Positions 33,917 to 41,798 of a DNA stretch of 64,000 nucleotides are shown here, one piece after another; position 1 is the stretch's first letter, and every line of letters starts with the position of its first letter. The stretch lies in contig CAYYFL010000004.1 of the NCBI GenBank assembly GCA_964471325.1, positions 1 through 64,000 on the forward strand, in the 5' to 3' direction. A program made the translations under genes and the position numbers. A model generated the notes under the pieces. It ran no database searches. It was not told where the DNA came from and saw only the letters and a list, made by a program, of their open reading frames with translations. The DNA is from Velamenicoccus sp964471325. GTDB lineage: Bacteria > Omnitrophota > Gorgyraeia > Velamenicoccales > Velamenicoccaceae.

Positions 33917-35353
33917 TCAGAAGCTAACTTTGCAGGAAGCGATTGCTTCAGCCGCTGTCTCACCCTGCTTAATACCGGCAGCATCTTCAGAGGCAATTGC
34001 CTTGCCAGGGAAGAACCAACCGCAGAGCAAGCCAAGCTGGACGTCTTCCGTATAGTTATAAACCAGATTGACGTCTATTTCCTGACCAAGCTCTTTTTTA
34101 CCGGCATTGAAGTAGTAACCGGTGCCATCGTAATCGTTCATGTTCAAAGCGCCAGACATCGCAGGAGCTTTGGCCATCAACAAGTACACATAATCCAGCT
34201 GCAGCCACACATCTTCGATGGGAGAAAATTTGCCCATCAAATCGATGTTATGCGCGTTAGACTGCGGGAAGAGTGCATTGATGATATGACCATTGGTCTG
34301 GTTCTCGAACATCGGATCCCATGCATGGTACTTCTTGTCAGAGTTAGGATTACTGGAGCTGTCTCTGTCAGCATCACCGGAGAAGTAGGAATAGATCAAC
34401 CCGACAGTCGGGGTGTACTTCCAACCCGGAGTGTACATGACAACAGACTGAGATGCCCATGCGCTGCGATCTCTTTCAACTGTAGAGGCGCCAGCCGGTG
34501 AAAGCTTCTTACCAAACTGGAACGCCATTTCCTGCTGCAGGTTCAACTTGCTGGTCGGCATGGTGCTGATGCGGCCACCAATGGTCTGCACGCTGTCAAG
34601 CTTATCCACACCGCTGTATTTCTCGGCACTGTCATCCTTTGACCAGAAGTAACCTTCGGCCAAGGTGTTCCACTTATCGGAGAACTGATAAGCGGCATTG
34701 ATACCATACAGGTTGATCCAATCATTTGAATTGGCGCCTGTGATGGTGTTGTGATCAATCACGGCATACACAACGTCGATAACCAGAGGATCGTAGTTCA
34801 ATGTCGCCCTGATCGAATCAAACGCCTTGCGGTATGCGAGGTCGCCATTGACTGAACCATAACCCGTGGCTTCATTATAATTCGTGGTCTGGTTCGTACC
34901 GATTCCACCGGAAACCGCATTGCTGTCAGGGTTACCAACGCCATCGCCAATGATCATATCATTGCCGAAGTGAAGTTCCTGACGGCCGATCGTCAACGTT
35001 AACGGAGAATACAAGAACTCCTTCAACGTGACAAAAGCCAAATCAAGGTCAATGTCTGAATTGGAAACCGTGTTCTGTTCCCAATTTCTTTCATTGATCA
35101 ACCTGATTGTGGCAGCAACGTTATCCGTGAGGTCTGCATCAACTCTCAAGCGGATGACGCTGTTGAAAACGCTGATTTGATCCTTATGATCCTGAGCATC
35201 CGTACCACCCTTGGTCAGGTCGAAATCATTGCGACCAATGTAGCGGGCAAGGATGTCACCGCTCACTTTGATATTCTGCACGGCAGCGAAAGCAGGAACC
35301 GCTGCGGCGAAAACGAAGAGCGCGCAGAACAGAACCACTAAGCGCTTACTCAT
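33917..35353 (-). CDS. Outer-membrane beta-barrel protein, alginate-export/porin-like
   Basis: A 478-residue exported protein with a classical signal peptide (MSKRLVVLFCALFVFAAAVP, cleavage after AFA near residue 23). The mature part alternates polar and hydrophobic residues with many aromatic girdles, for example TIRLINERNWEQN, LTLTIGRQELHFGNDM (typical of the alginate-export AlgE-like family) and WLQLDYVYLLMA, and ends in the C-terminal Phe required by the BAM machinery. It presumably forms a channel in the outer membrane. A near-perfect ribosome-binding site (AAAGGAGG), a long 5' leader and a strong terminator suggest high single-gene expression. Its substrate cannot be deduced. Confidence 0.85.
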   Translation of the reverse strand: MSKRLVVLFCALFVFAAAVPAFAAVQNIKVSGDILARYIGRNDFDLTKGGTDAQDHKDQISVFNSVIRLRVDADLTDNVAATIRLINERNWEQNTVSNSDIDLDLAFVTLKEFLYSPLTLTIGRQELHFGNDMIIGDGVGNPDSNAVSGGIGTNQTTNYNEATGYGSVNGDLAYRKAFDSIRATLNYDPLVIDVVYAVIDHNTITGANSNDWINLYGINAAYQFSDKWNTLAEGYFWSKDDSAEKYSGVDKLDSVQTIGGRISTMPTSKLNLQQEMAFQFGKKLSPAGASTVERDRSAWASQSVVMYTPGWKYTPTVGLIYSYFSGDADRDSSSNPNSDKKYHAWDPMFENQTNGHIINALFPQSNAHNIDLMGKFSPIEDVWLQLDYVYLLMAKAPAMSGALNMNDYDGTGYYFNAGKKELGQEIDVNLVYNYTEDVQLGLLCGWFFPGKAIASEDAAGIKQGETAAEAIASCKVSF

Positions 35354-35524
35354 CTTTTCCTCCTTTAGCCTTTTATAATATATGAACTAGGAACTTTGTT
35401 GCTACTTGCCTAGGAGTTACCATCTATAGTTATATCGCCATTTATTCGACAACTTCGGGCTCGCTTGTATTCACCTCCTTTTACGCCTTATTAAAGTCGT
35501 CTTTGGCGGTATAGCCTTTGCTTA

Positions 35525-35554
35525 CAAATACCATATATTTCAACGAGTTGTCAA
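35525..35554 (-). promoter_or_regulatory. Candidate promoter of the barrel gene with long leader
   Basis: Minus-strand -35 TTGACA (35549-35554) and -10 TATTTG (35525-35530) are 18 bp apart. The start would leave a leader of about 165 nt before the ATG at 35353. The leader contains a second AGGAGG sequence near 35474-35481 followed by a ten-codon GTG frame, and paired CTAGGA/TCCTAG motifs near 35390-35420. Confidence 0.45.
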
Positions 35555-35654
35555 CAGATTTTTTTAAGCAGGGCGAGCTTGGGGAGCGGATGGTAAAATT
35601 TAACTATTTTCCGACGGGAAACAAGAGAAGAAAACGCTTTCTCAAGACAAGGAA

Positions 35655-36299
35655 TCAAAGAATTTTTTGGACGATGGCTTCCGTATCCCTTTGGATATCA
35701 GTCAATTGGACCGCAGACAAACCTGCGCCGAGCCCAACACTCATGAGCTCATCCCTGCGCAGGATATCACCCGGCGCATGGGCGTCCGTGTTGATGCACA
35801 TCTTAGCGCCATACCTTAAAGCTATCTGAGCCACGTGGCCATTGGTCAGGCAATGCCCTTTTCTGGCGCTCAGTTCCAAATAGACCCCCTTTCTGGCGGC
35901 CAGCTCTGCCTCTTCCCCGCGGATGAGGCCTGGATGGGCCACAAGGTCTACGCCGGCTTCAATGGCCGCCCGGACCGTCCCCGGCAAAACAGGCTCTACC
36001 AAAGTCTCTCCATGCGCCACGATCCAGCGGATACCGTTTTTGCGGGCAAAATTCACAGCTTCCGGGAATTGTTCCAAGGGCAGATGCGTCAATTCAATAC
36101 CGGGGATGACCCTAATGCGGCCGACAGGCCAATGGTGACAAAATTCGGCAATGGCCGCCGTCACGCTTTTAAGATTGGAAATATCCACGTGATCGGTGAT
36201 GGCAATCGCTTTGTAACCTTTTTCCTCATAGCGCCTGGCCAGCTCAGAAGCGAGCAGTTCGCCATCACTTAACAAAGAATGCGTATGCAGGTCAAACAT
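35655..36299 (-). CDS. PHP-domain phosphoesterase (histidinol-phosphatase-like)
   Basis: A 214-residue metal-dependent phosphoesterase. PHP motifs in order: FDLHTHSLLSDGE (HxH), AIAITDHVDIS, IPGIELTHL, DLVAHPGLI and CINTDAHAPGD. The metal ligands are complete, so it should be active; proteins of this kind hydrolyse histidinol phosphate, nucleotides or polyphosphorylated compounds. The ATG at 36299 is chosen because the first beta strand and HxH start there, with GGGG upstream. It lies between the hydrogenase set and the barrel gene, separated from both by intergenic DNA. Confidence 0.85.
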   Translation of the reverse strand: MFDLHTHSLLSDGELLASELARRYEEKGYKAIAITDHVDISNLKSVTAAIAEFCHHWPVGRIRVIPGIELTHLPLEQFPEAVNFARKNGIRWIVAHGETLVEPVLPGTVRAAIEAGVDLVAHPGLIRGEEAELAARKGVYLELSARKGHCLTNGHVAQIALRYGAKMCINTDAHAPGDILRRDELMSVGLGAGLSAVQLTDIQRDTEAIVQKIL

Positions 36300-36398
36300 A
36301 AAAATACCCCTTTTCCACACTCGGCACAAAGACCTCTTTTCTTTAATTATATTTTAAAGAAGGAGATATGCAAGGAAATTCGCAAGGACGGGGACCGC

Positions 36399-36899
36399 TC
36401 AGCGCGTCCCGGTGATTTCCCTGATCATCCGGCAAACCGTCCTGGCGCCGGCCTGCACGGCCCTGGAAGGTTTTCTGCCGAAGTCCGTCACCTGCGGCTG
36501 GATGCCCAGGACCATAATCGAACAAGGAAAAGATCGACACAGATAGTTGGCGAGAATTTTTAGCGGCATGCGGTGGGTGGAAAACGATATCCCTTCGCTG
36601 ATATCCTGTGCGTCAAAAAGGCGGGCTTCTCCAGGCGGCCTGTCCATGGACACGGCATCTACGATCAGAAGGTGCGTAGGCCTGAATTTTTTTATCTCCC
36701 CAGTCAGGCTTTCCGGAGCGGTATGTCCCAAAAAAGCCCGCATCTCAACAGGACCGGCTGTTTTTGACTTGCGGCCCAAGCCCCTGGCAACCCACAATCC
36801 TACGGCATCGTCCCCTCTCAGCTCCGAACCTATACCAAGAATGCCGAGACGATAGACTCCCTCAAGTTTCTTTTTGAGCTGGTTTTTGAGCGTCTGCAT
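36399..36899 (-). CDS. hycI: Hydrogenase maturation endopeptidase (HycI/HyaD family)
   Basis: A 166-residue protease that removes the C-terminal tail of [NiFe]-hydrogenase large subunits after nickel insertion. Motifs: GILGIGSELRGDDAVGLWVA (nickel-sensing Glu and Asp), LIVDAVSMDRPPGEARLF (second Asp) and STHRMPLKIL (His). It is the last gene of the hydrogenase operon, with its start inside the ferredoxin gene's 3' end. This fits the 53-residue extension after the DPCxxC motif of the large subunit at 38354-39616. Confidence 0.92.
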   Translation of the reverse strand: MQTLKNQLKKKLEGVYRLGILGIGSELRGDDAVGLWVARGLGRKSKTAGPVEMRAFLGHTAPESLTGEIKKFRPTHLLIVDAVSMDRPPGEARLFDAQDISEGISFSTHRMPLKILANYLCRSFPCSIMVLGIQPQVTDFGRKPSRAVQAGARTVCRMIREITGTR

Positions 36900-37242
36900 G
36901 AAAGACAACCTTCAGCTTTTTTTTATCCAGTTGCGCCAACTCAAACTCAGCGCTGGCTGTAAGCGCCTTCTTCAGACAGGAATCCACGCACTGCCCGCAG
37001 TAAATGCAGCGGCCCAAGTCGAAGACCGCTTCATAGCGCTTCTCATCAATCTTGTTGATGGTGATGGCATTGGCCGGACAATCCCGCATGCACATCTTGC
37101 AGCCGATGCATTTGGAGGGATCGAAGGTGATCTTGCCGCGAAACCCCTTGGGCATACCGGATCTGTCCGCGGGGTAATTCAGGGTCGCGGGTTTTTTGAA
37201 CATGGACTGCAGGACAAGTTTCAACATTCTGCCGGGTTTCAT
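36862..37242 (-). CDS. Two-cluster ferredoxin subunit of the hydrogenase (NuoI/EchF-like)
   Basis: A 126-residue polyferredoxin with two [4Fe-4S] motifs, CIGCKMCMRDCP (C45, C48, C51, C55) and CIYCGQCVDSCL (C79, C82, C85, C89). It corresponds to complex I subunit I and passes electrons from ferredoxin to the small subunit. ATG at 37242 overlaps the NuoH-like stop (ATGA). The C-terminal tail is lysine-rich and ends beyond the hycI start. Confidence 0.92.
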   Translation of the reverse strand: MKPGRMLKLVLQSMFKKPATLNYPADRSGMPKGFRGKITFDPSKCIGCKMCMRDCPANAITINKIDEKRYEAVFDLGRCIYCGQCVDSCLKKALTASAEFELAQLDKKKLKVVFHADAQKPAQKET

Positions 37243-38177
37243 TGCAACAGGACTCCCTTCAAAAACAAGACGATCAAAAGCTGCACCAGCGCCAGAGGCA
37301 CAAGATATTTCCAACAGAACCTCACCATCTGGTCGATGCGCAGCCGCGCAAAGATCGTGCGCGCCAGCGTCAAAAGGAATATCACCAGGATCACCTTAAG
37401 AAGATAGATGAGAAAACCGATAGCGGCTTCTTCCTTGAGGCCGAACGGCAAAAAGACCGCCGCCAGGAGCGAAGCCCCGACGACCATCTCGATGTCGATG
37501 GCGAGACGAAAAAATGCATAAAGCCGGCCCGAATATTCCGTGAAAGTGCCGGCGACGATCTCTGTCTCGGCTTCAGGGATATCAAAAGGCGCTTTTTCCA
37601 ATTTTCCCAGGAGCGCGACAAGCGCCACACCAAAACCGATCAGGTTAAAAAAGCAGTACATGGGGTGATCAATATAGAACCGGGAGATATCGCTGAGCGT
37701 CCAGCTGTCGGCCAAAAGCGCCGGCGAGAAAAGCCCCATGAACAAGGGCACCTCATACGCAAACATCTGCGTGAGCGACCTGACGGAACCGATGCGCGCA
37801 TAGAGAGACGTCGAATACCACCCGCCGATGAAAAAAGCCAGCGTGGGAAGGGTCAGCAAATAAAGGACGACGACCAGATCGCCGGAAAACGAATACAAGG
37901 CCCCGGTCTTCCACAAAGGGATATAGATGATGGATGAAACGACTGCCGTCAAAGCGAACAAAGGCATCAGGCGGAACATGCGCACATTGGCTTCGTCCGG
38001 CACGATATCCTCTTTGCCCAGAAGCTTGATGAAATCCGCCAGAGGCTGAAACCACGGCGGCCCCTGCCTGTTCTGCATGCGGGCGTAAAGCTTGCGGTCA
38101 ATGAACTCCGCGAGCAAGCCGAACAGCGCCAGGAAAAGAAAACCCGGGAAGATCAAAATAAAAAACAGGGCCATCAT
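37239..38177 (-). CDS. Membrane-anchor subunit of the hydrogenase (NuoH/EchB/HycD-like)
   Basis: A 312-residue protein with about eight membrane helices. The motif AEFIDRKLYARMQNRQGPPW and then QPLADFIKLLGKEDIVP are the signature of NuoH/HycD proteins, and EKAPFDIPEAETEIVAGTFTEYSG is the highly conserved quinone-side loop of the family. It links the peripheral arm to the ion-pumping arm. Start ATG at 38177 has GGAG five bases upstream; a longer frame exists but would translate a dispersed repeat. That repeat (38192-38387) separates it from the large-subunit gene by 176 bp. Confidence 0.92.
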   Translation of the reverse strand: MMALFFILIFPGFLFLALFGLLAEFIDRKLYARMQNRQGPPWFQPLADFIKLLGKEDIVPDEANVRMFRLMPLFALTAVVSSIIYIPLWKTGALYSFSGDLVVVLYLLTLPTLAFFIGGWYSTSLYARIGSVRSLTQMFAYEVPLFMGLFSPALLADSWTLSDISRFYIDHPMYCFFNLIGFGVALVALLGKLEKAPFDIPEAETEIVAGTFTEYSGRLYAFFRLAIDIEMVVGASLLAAVFLPFGLKEEAAIGFLIYLLKVILVIFLLTLARTIFARLRIDQMVRFCWKYLVPLALVQLLIVLFLKGVLLQ

Positions 38178-38191
38178 CAACGCTCCAATGA

Positions 38192-38387
38192 ATCTCCCCG
38201 TGCTCGCCCTGCCCAAGGCAGGGCAGGCACGGGGTTTCTTCTCTGGATGACCCCGCATCGTAAGATATCGTAAAAATTTCTTGCCCAGGGTTGCCGGGCA
38301 CGAAATTTTTCCGATACTCGCGGGGTAATCTTCGCCGTATTCATCCCCGGCTTTTAAGCCGGGGATTTCTGCGTCTTGATTAAATTG
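38192..38387. repeat. Dispersed intergenic repeat, copy A
   Basis: A block built of stem-loops: GTGCTCGCCCTGCC with GGCAGGGCAGGCAC, then a stretch ending AAGATATCG, and an 11-bp-arm palindrome ATCCCCGGCTT/AAGCCGGGGAT at 38342-38365 followed by GGATTTCTGCGTCTTGAT. Both ends match a second block at 46607-46906, in the same orientation, while the interiors differ. The right end overlaps the last nine or ten codons of the hydrogenase large-subunit gene. Confidence 0.75.
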
Positions 38388-39616
38388 TGCAGTTTCTTTT
38401 CGGCAATGGCGACATCGAATCCTCGGGCACGATGCCATCCCAGGCTGAATGATCGCAAACTTTCCCAGGCCATCGTCTCCTTTTTGCCGCCGTCAAGGTG
38501 CCGAACGCCCACCATCCTGTCGGTGCAGGAAAAACAGGGGTCGATGGCGGCAACGACGATCGGCATATCGGCAAGGAACCTGTCTTTCAACATATGCTTG
38601 ACAGTCTGGACATTCGCCAGGGTCGGCGCCCTCACCTTCACGCGCTCTGGTTTCTCTCCCCCGTTGGATTCGACATAATGGACGTCTTCGCCTCTCGGCG
38701 CTTCGTAACGGCTGAAGGCTTCTCCGGCAGGGATCTTGCGCGGGGCCCTGACGGCAATCGGCCCATCGGGAATTTTGGCGACGATCTGCCGGATGATCTT
38801 GAAGGATTCCATCAGTTCCTTTAAACGCACGACGGTGCGGCCATAGACATCGCAATGATCGTCCGTGATGACATCGAAATCCAGCTCTGCATAGGCGGCA
38901 TAAGGATCCTCACGCCGGATGTCACGGTCCACGCCGGAAGCCCGCGCCGTAGGCCCCACAGCGCCGAGACGGAGCGCATCCTCTTTGGAAATGATGCCGA
39001 CGCCGGAGAGCCGCTTGACGATCGTTGTTTCTTCCGTTGCGATCTGGATGTAATACTTGGTCCGCTCTTCGAGAGTCGCCACACCAGCCAGGATATCCTT
39101 CCCTTGCTCCGGCGTGATATCACGCCGCACGCCGCCGATGGTATTGATGCCGTAATTGACTCGGTTTCCCGTCAGCTGGGCCAGAAGGTCCATGACGATC
39201 TCGCGGTCGCGCCAGGTATACATGAGTAACGTATCAAAACCGATCTCGTGGCCTGCCACGCCCAGCCATAAGAAATGACTGTGCACCCGTTCCAGCTCGC
39301 CGATGAGGGTGCGGATATAGAGGGCCCGCGGCGGCACGGCCAGCCCGGCAATCTCCTCGACCGCCTGGACATAGGCCGTGGAATGGGAATGAGAACAGAT
39401 ACCGCAGATACGCTCCAGCAAATAGACATCCTGAAGGAACGTTCTTTCTTCGCAGGCTTTTTCAATGCCGCGGTGGTTATATCCCAGGCGAATATCAACG
39501 CCGAGGATCTTTTCGCCTTTCAGGGCGATGCTGAAGCTCTCCGGCTCTTTTAACGCAGGATGCTGGGGCCCGAGAGGAATCTTGAATTCATGTTCGTGTT
39601 CATGAGAGTTGTGCAT
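38354..39616 (-). CDS. [NiFe]-hydrogenase large subunit, group 4 (NuoD-like)
   Basis: A 420-residue catalytic subunit. Both nickel-iron ligating motifs are intact: RICGICS (C71, C74) near the N-terminus and DPCFSCTDR (C361, C364) near the C-terminus, so it is a hydrogenase and not a complex I quinone subunit. Other family stretches are LGPQHPALKEPESF and ELERVHSHFLWLGVAGHEIG. A 53-residue tail follows Arg367 and should be removed by the HycI-type protease encoded downstream. The ATG at 39616 has GGAGG six bases upstream. The first residues are His-rich (MHNSHEHEHEF). The last codons come from a dispersed repeat. Confidence 0.95.
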   Translation of the reverse strand: MHNSHEHEHEFKIPLGPQHPALKEPESFSIALKGEKILGVDIRLGYNHRGIEKACEERTFLQDVYLLERICGICSHSHSTAYVQAVEEIAGLAVPPRALYIRTLIGELERVHSHFLWLGVAGHEIGFDTLLMYTWRDREIVMDLLAQLTGNRVNYGINTIGGVRRDITPEQGKDILAGVATLEERTKYYIQIATEETTIVKRLSGVGIISKEDALRLGAVGPTARASGVDRDIRREDPYAAYAELDFDVITDDHCDVYGRTVVRLKELMESFKIIRQIVAKIPDGPIAVRAPRKIPAGEAFSRYEAPRGEDVHYVESNGGEKPERVKVRAPTLANVQTVKHMLKDRFLADMPIVVAAIDPCFSCTDRMVGVRHLDGGKKETMAWESLRSFSLGWHRARGFDVAIAEKKLHNLIKTQKSPA

Positions 39617-39651
39617 AGCTTGCCTCCATCCCGCCCCCGGCGGGACATTCG

Positions 39652-40107
39652 CTATTTGTTTTCTTCGGACTTCCAATCTTTACGCAAAGGATGTTCGTCC
39701 GCAGGCCAGTCGTCCGTCAAAGGATAACGAGACCCCTTGCGCAACCCCTCCACCCGGGCGCCGAAGAGGTCGACGATCTCGCGCTCGTAGATCTCTGCGC
39801 CGGGAAATACAGCCGTGATCGTCCGGATCACCGGATCTGCTTTCGGCGCCCGCGTCTTGAGATTCAGCGTGATACCGCCTTCCCGGGCCAAGTGATAGAT
39901 AAATCCGAGGTCATCCCCTTCGTCTGTTCCTGTGATCGTGCAGAGGGTGTTGAATTTTTCCCGATGCACCAGAAAATCAAAAACTTCCGAGAATCTGTCG
40001 CGGGCGACTTCGGCAGACAGGCGCCGCGGCCTGATGACTTTAAAAGAATCTTTCAGGAAATCAAACTGCCTGATCGTATCTTGCCTGATATCTTCTTCGT
40101 AACTCAT
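39652..40107 (-). CDS. Complex I 30-kDa-like subunit of the hydrogenase (NuoC-like)
   Basis: A 151-residue protein matching NuoC/HycE-N-terminal-type domains: FNTLCTITGTDEGDDLGFIYHL, PVIRTITAVFPGAEIYEREIVDLFGARVEGL (the most conserved stretch, with ExE-DLFG) and YPLTDDWPADEHPLRKDW. It anchors the small and large subunits to each other. ATG at 40107 overlaps the small-subunit stop (ATGA). Confidence 0.93.
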   Translation of the reverse strand: MSYEEDIRQDTIRQFDFLKDSFKVIRPRRLSAEVARDRFSEVFDFLVHREKFNTLCTITGTDEGDDLGFIYHLAREGGITLNLKTRAPKADPVIRTITAVFPGAEIYEREIVDLFGARVEGLRKGSRYPLTDDWPADEHPLRKDWKSEENK

Positions 40108-40628
40108 GGGGCATCTCCTGGATCCGCCTGTTTGGCCGTGCCGGCGTCATCTTCGGTCTTGTCCTGCTTCTTTGCGCCGGGAACAGAAGGTTTCTCTGTT
40201 TCCTCGAGGCTGGCCAATAATTTGACCACGCCGTCAATGATCGCCTTGGGGCCCGCAGGGCAACCGGGGATATAGGCAGAAACAGGGATGACCTCGTCTA
40301 TGCCGCCGCGTACATTGTAACAGCCCTTAAAAACGCCTCCGCCGCATGCGCAGGCCCCGACGGCAACCACAAATTTCGGTTCAGGCATTTGGTCATAAAT
40401 ACGCTTGAGCCTGTCCTGGATCTGTTTTGTGACGGGCCCGGAGCAAACCAGGACGTCCGCATGCCGCGGCGTCCCTTTCAGTTGGACCCCAAAACGCTCC
40501 ACGTCATAGAGAGGCGTCAGGGCGGCAACAATCTCGATATCGCAGGCATTGCATGCGCCCGAATTGAAATGCAGGATCCACGGTGATTTGATGCGTGCCC
40601 AATTGATGATCTTGCGAATAAACTTCAT
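40104..40628 (-). CDS. [NiFe]-hydrogenase small subunit, group 4 (NuoB-like)
   Basis: A 174-residue electron-transfer subunit with the single proximal [4Fe-4S] cluster: CNAC (C26, C29), GACACGGG (C93, with C95 nearby) and IPGCPAGP (C123). The first 25 residues match group 4 small subunits (SPWILHFNSGACNACDIE). The C-terminal 35 residues are a charged, low-complexity tail absent from most members. Between NuoA-like (1-bp gap) and NuoC-like (ATGA overlap) genes. Confidence 0.93.
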   Translation of the reverse strand: MKFIRKIINWARIKSPWILHFNSGACNACDIEIVAALTPLYDVERFGVQLKGTPRHADVLVCSGPVTKQIQDRLKRIYDQMPEPKFVVAVGACACGGGVFKGCYNVRGGIDEVIPVSAYIPGCPAGPKAIIDGVVKLLASLEETEKPSVPGAKKQDKTEDDAGTAKQADPGDAP

Positions 40629-40629
40629 C

Positions 40630-40965
40630 TCATCTCCTAAAAAGGATAAACAAACCCGCTATGACGGCAACGATGTATAACTCCGCCATCATCAGGGTAT
40701 TGACCGATTCCAAAGGAATGGCTGTGATCATCATGGTCGCCACGTGCGCGACCGTAAAAAAGAACGCAAAAGGAAAAAACTGGCTGTAATCCGGCTGCGC
40801 CATGTGGTCTTCCACGTCCTCCCCGCAGGCATAGGCCTTCCCCGTCCCTTCTTCTCTTTTATCTTTCCTTTTGAAGGCAAAAACGGAAAGGCCGCGAGAA
40901 AACAGCAAAAGAAAAAGAAAGACAACGGCAAAAACAACCGGAGGCGCCAACAGATAATGTCCCAT
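40630..40965 (-). CDS. NuoA-like membrane subunit of the hydrogenase
   Basis: A 111-residue protein with three membrane helices. The loop after the first helix reads KAYACGEDVEDHMAQPDYSQFF, the counterpart of the YxCGxxP segment of NuoA/NdhC. NuoA homologues are standard in complex I but uncommon in group 4 hydrogenases, so its presence is notable. It would join the NuoH-like and NuoJ/K-like subunits. Gap of 3 bp to the NuoK-like gene. Confidence 0.8.
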   Translation of the reverse strand: MGHYLLAPPVVFAVVFLFLLLFSRGLSVFAFKRKDKREEGTGKAYACGEDVEDHMAQPDYSQFFPFAFFFTVAHVATMMITAIPLESVNTLMMAELYIVAVIAGLFILFRR

Positions 40966-40968
40966 AGG

Positions 40969-41289
40969 TCAACCTTTGAGATTCCTTAATTGTCTGACAT
41001 CCAGGCTCTTGTTATGCTGGTGCAGCCCCAGGACGATTCCGGCGGCAACGGCAATAATGACGACTTCCATGACGATAAGCGTAATAACCAGGCTCTGGAT
41101 CAACGCCTCGTGTTGGGTAACGTACCCCACCAAAACAAGCAATAAGGTGACTGCCTTGATCAACAATTCCAGGCCGATCAGGGCGCGGATCAAGTTAAAT
41201 GTCACAAGCAGGCAATAAAACCCGATAATGAAGAGGATCACGATAAACAGGCAAAACGGCCAGAATAAGGTCAAAGCTTGCGCGCTCAT
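40969..41289 (-). CDS. NuoK/MrpC-like membrane subunit of the hydrogenase
   Basis: A 106-residue protein with three helices, resembling NuoK: FYCLLVTFNLIRALIGLELLIKAVTLL contains the conserved membrane Glu of the first proton channel (in GLELL), and a second acidic position lies in IVMEVVIIAVAAGIVLGLH. ATG at 41289 overlaps the NuoJ-like stop (ATGA). It should be part of the antiporter arm. Confidence 0.85.
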   Translation of the reverse strand: MSAQALTLFWPFCLFIVILFIIGFYCLLVTFNLIRALIGLELLIKAVTLLLVLVGYVTQHEALIQSLVITLIVMEVVIIAVAAGIVLGLHQHNKSLDVRQLRNLKG

Positions 41290-41783
41290 TTCTTTTTAGC
41301 CTCCCTGAAAAGAATGACGATGCCAAAGGCGCCCGTCAACAGCATGATGATCTGGCCCAACAGATCCAGGGGTCTCTGGTTCCAGAGGACGATGCGCGGG
41401 TCCTTCTCGATCTCCGGCACGGGCAGGATCAGGTTGAATTTAAAATTCAAAAAGCTCAGGACGATCCCGGTAAGGATCAAAAGGATCGGCAGATACCAAA
41501 ACCTTTCAAGCCTGTCCCTCATGTGCTGCAGGACCTTTTCCTGCGACATGGGCTGCGTCAAACTGATGGTCGCGATAAAGACGACGGAGATCAGGCCCGA
41601 ACAGACCGACAGTTCAAAGACGGCCGCCAAGGGCGCATGAAGACGGAACATCAGGATCGTCAACATGGCGCTCGTCAAGGCCAAGCCAATCGCAGACCTC
41701 AAGAGACTGCGGGTCATGACCGTCCACAACGCGGACAGCGCCATCAAGAACAAGACGACAATATCGATGTTCAATGCCAACAT
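41286..41783 (-). CDS. NuoJ-like membrane subunit of the hydrogenase
   Basis: A 165-residue protein with about five helices. SAIGLALTSAMLTILMFRLHAPLAAVFELSVCSGLISVVFI corresponds to the conserved helices of NuoJ and of the related subunits of Mrp-type hydrogenases. The central soluble stretch (QEKVLQHMRDRLERF) is more polar than usual. The gap to the NuoN-like gene is 15 bp. Confidence 0.8.
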   Translation of the reverse strand: MLALNIDIVVLFLMALSALWTVMTRSLLRSAIGLALTSAMLTILMFRLHAPLAAVFELSVCSGLISVVFIATISLTQPMSQEKVLQHMRDRLERFWYLPILLILTGIVLSFLNFKFNLILPVPEIEKDPRIVLWNQRPLDLLGQIIMLLTGAFGIVILFREAKKK

Positions 41784-41798
41784 ACCCCTCCTGCCTTT

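Noticed and set aside
38178..38438. A longer reading frame upstream of the NuoH-like gene
   Set aside because: It runs through the dispersed repeat and overlaps the large-subunit gene. The ATG at 38177 has a ribosome-binding site and matches the family start.
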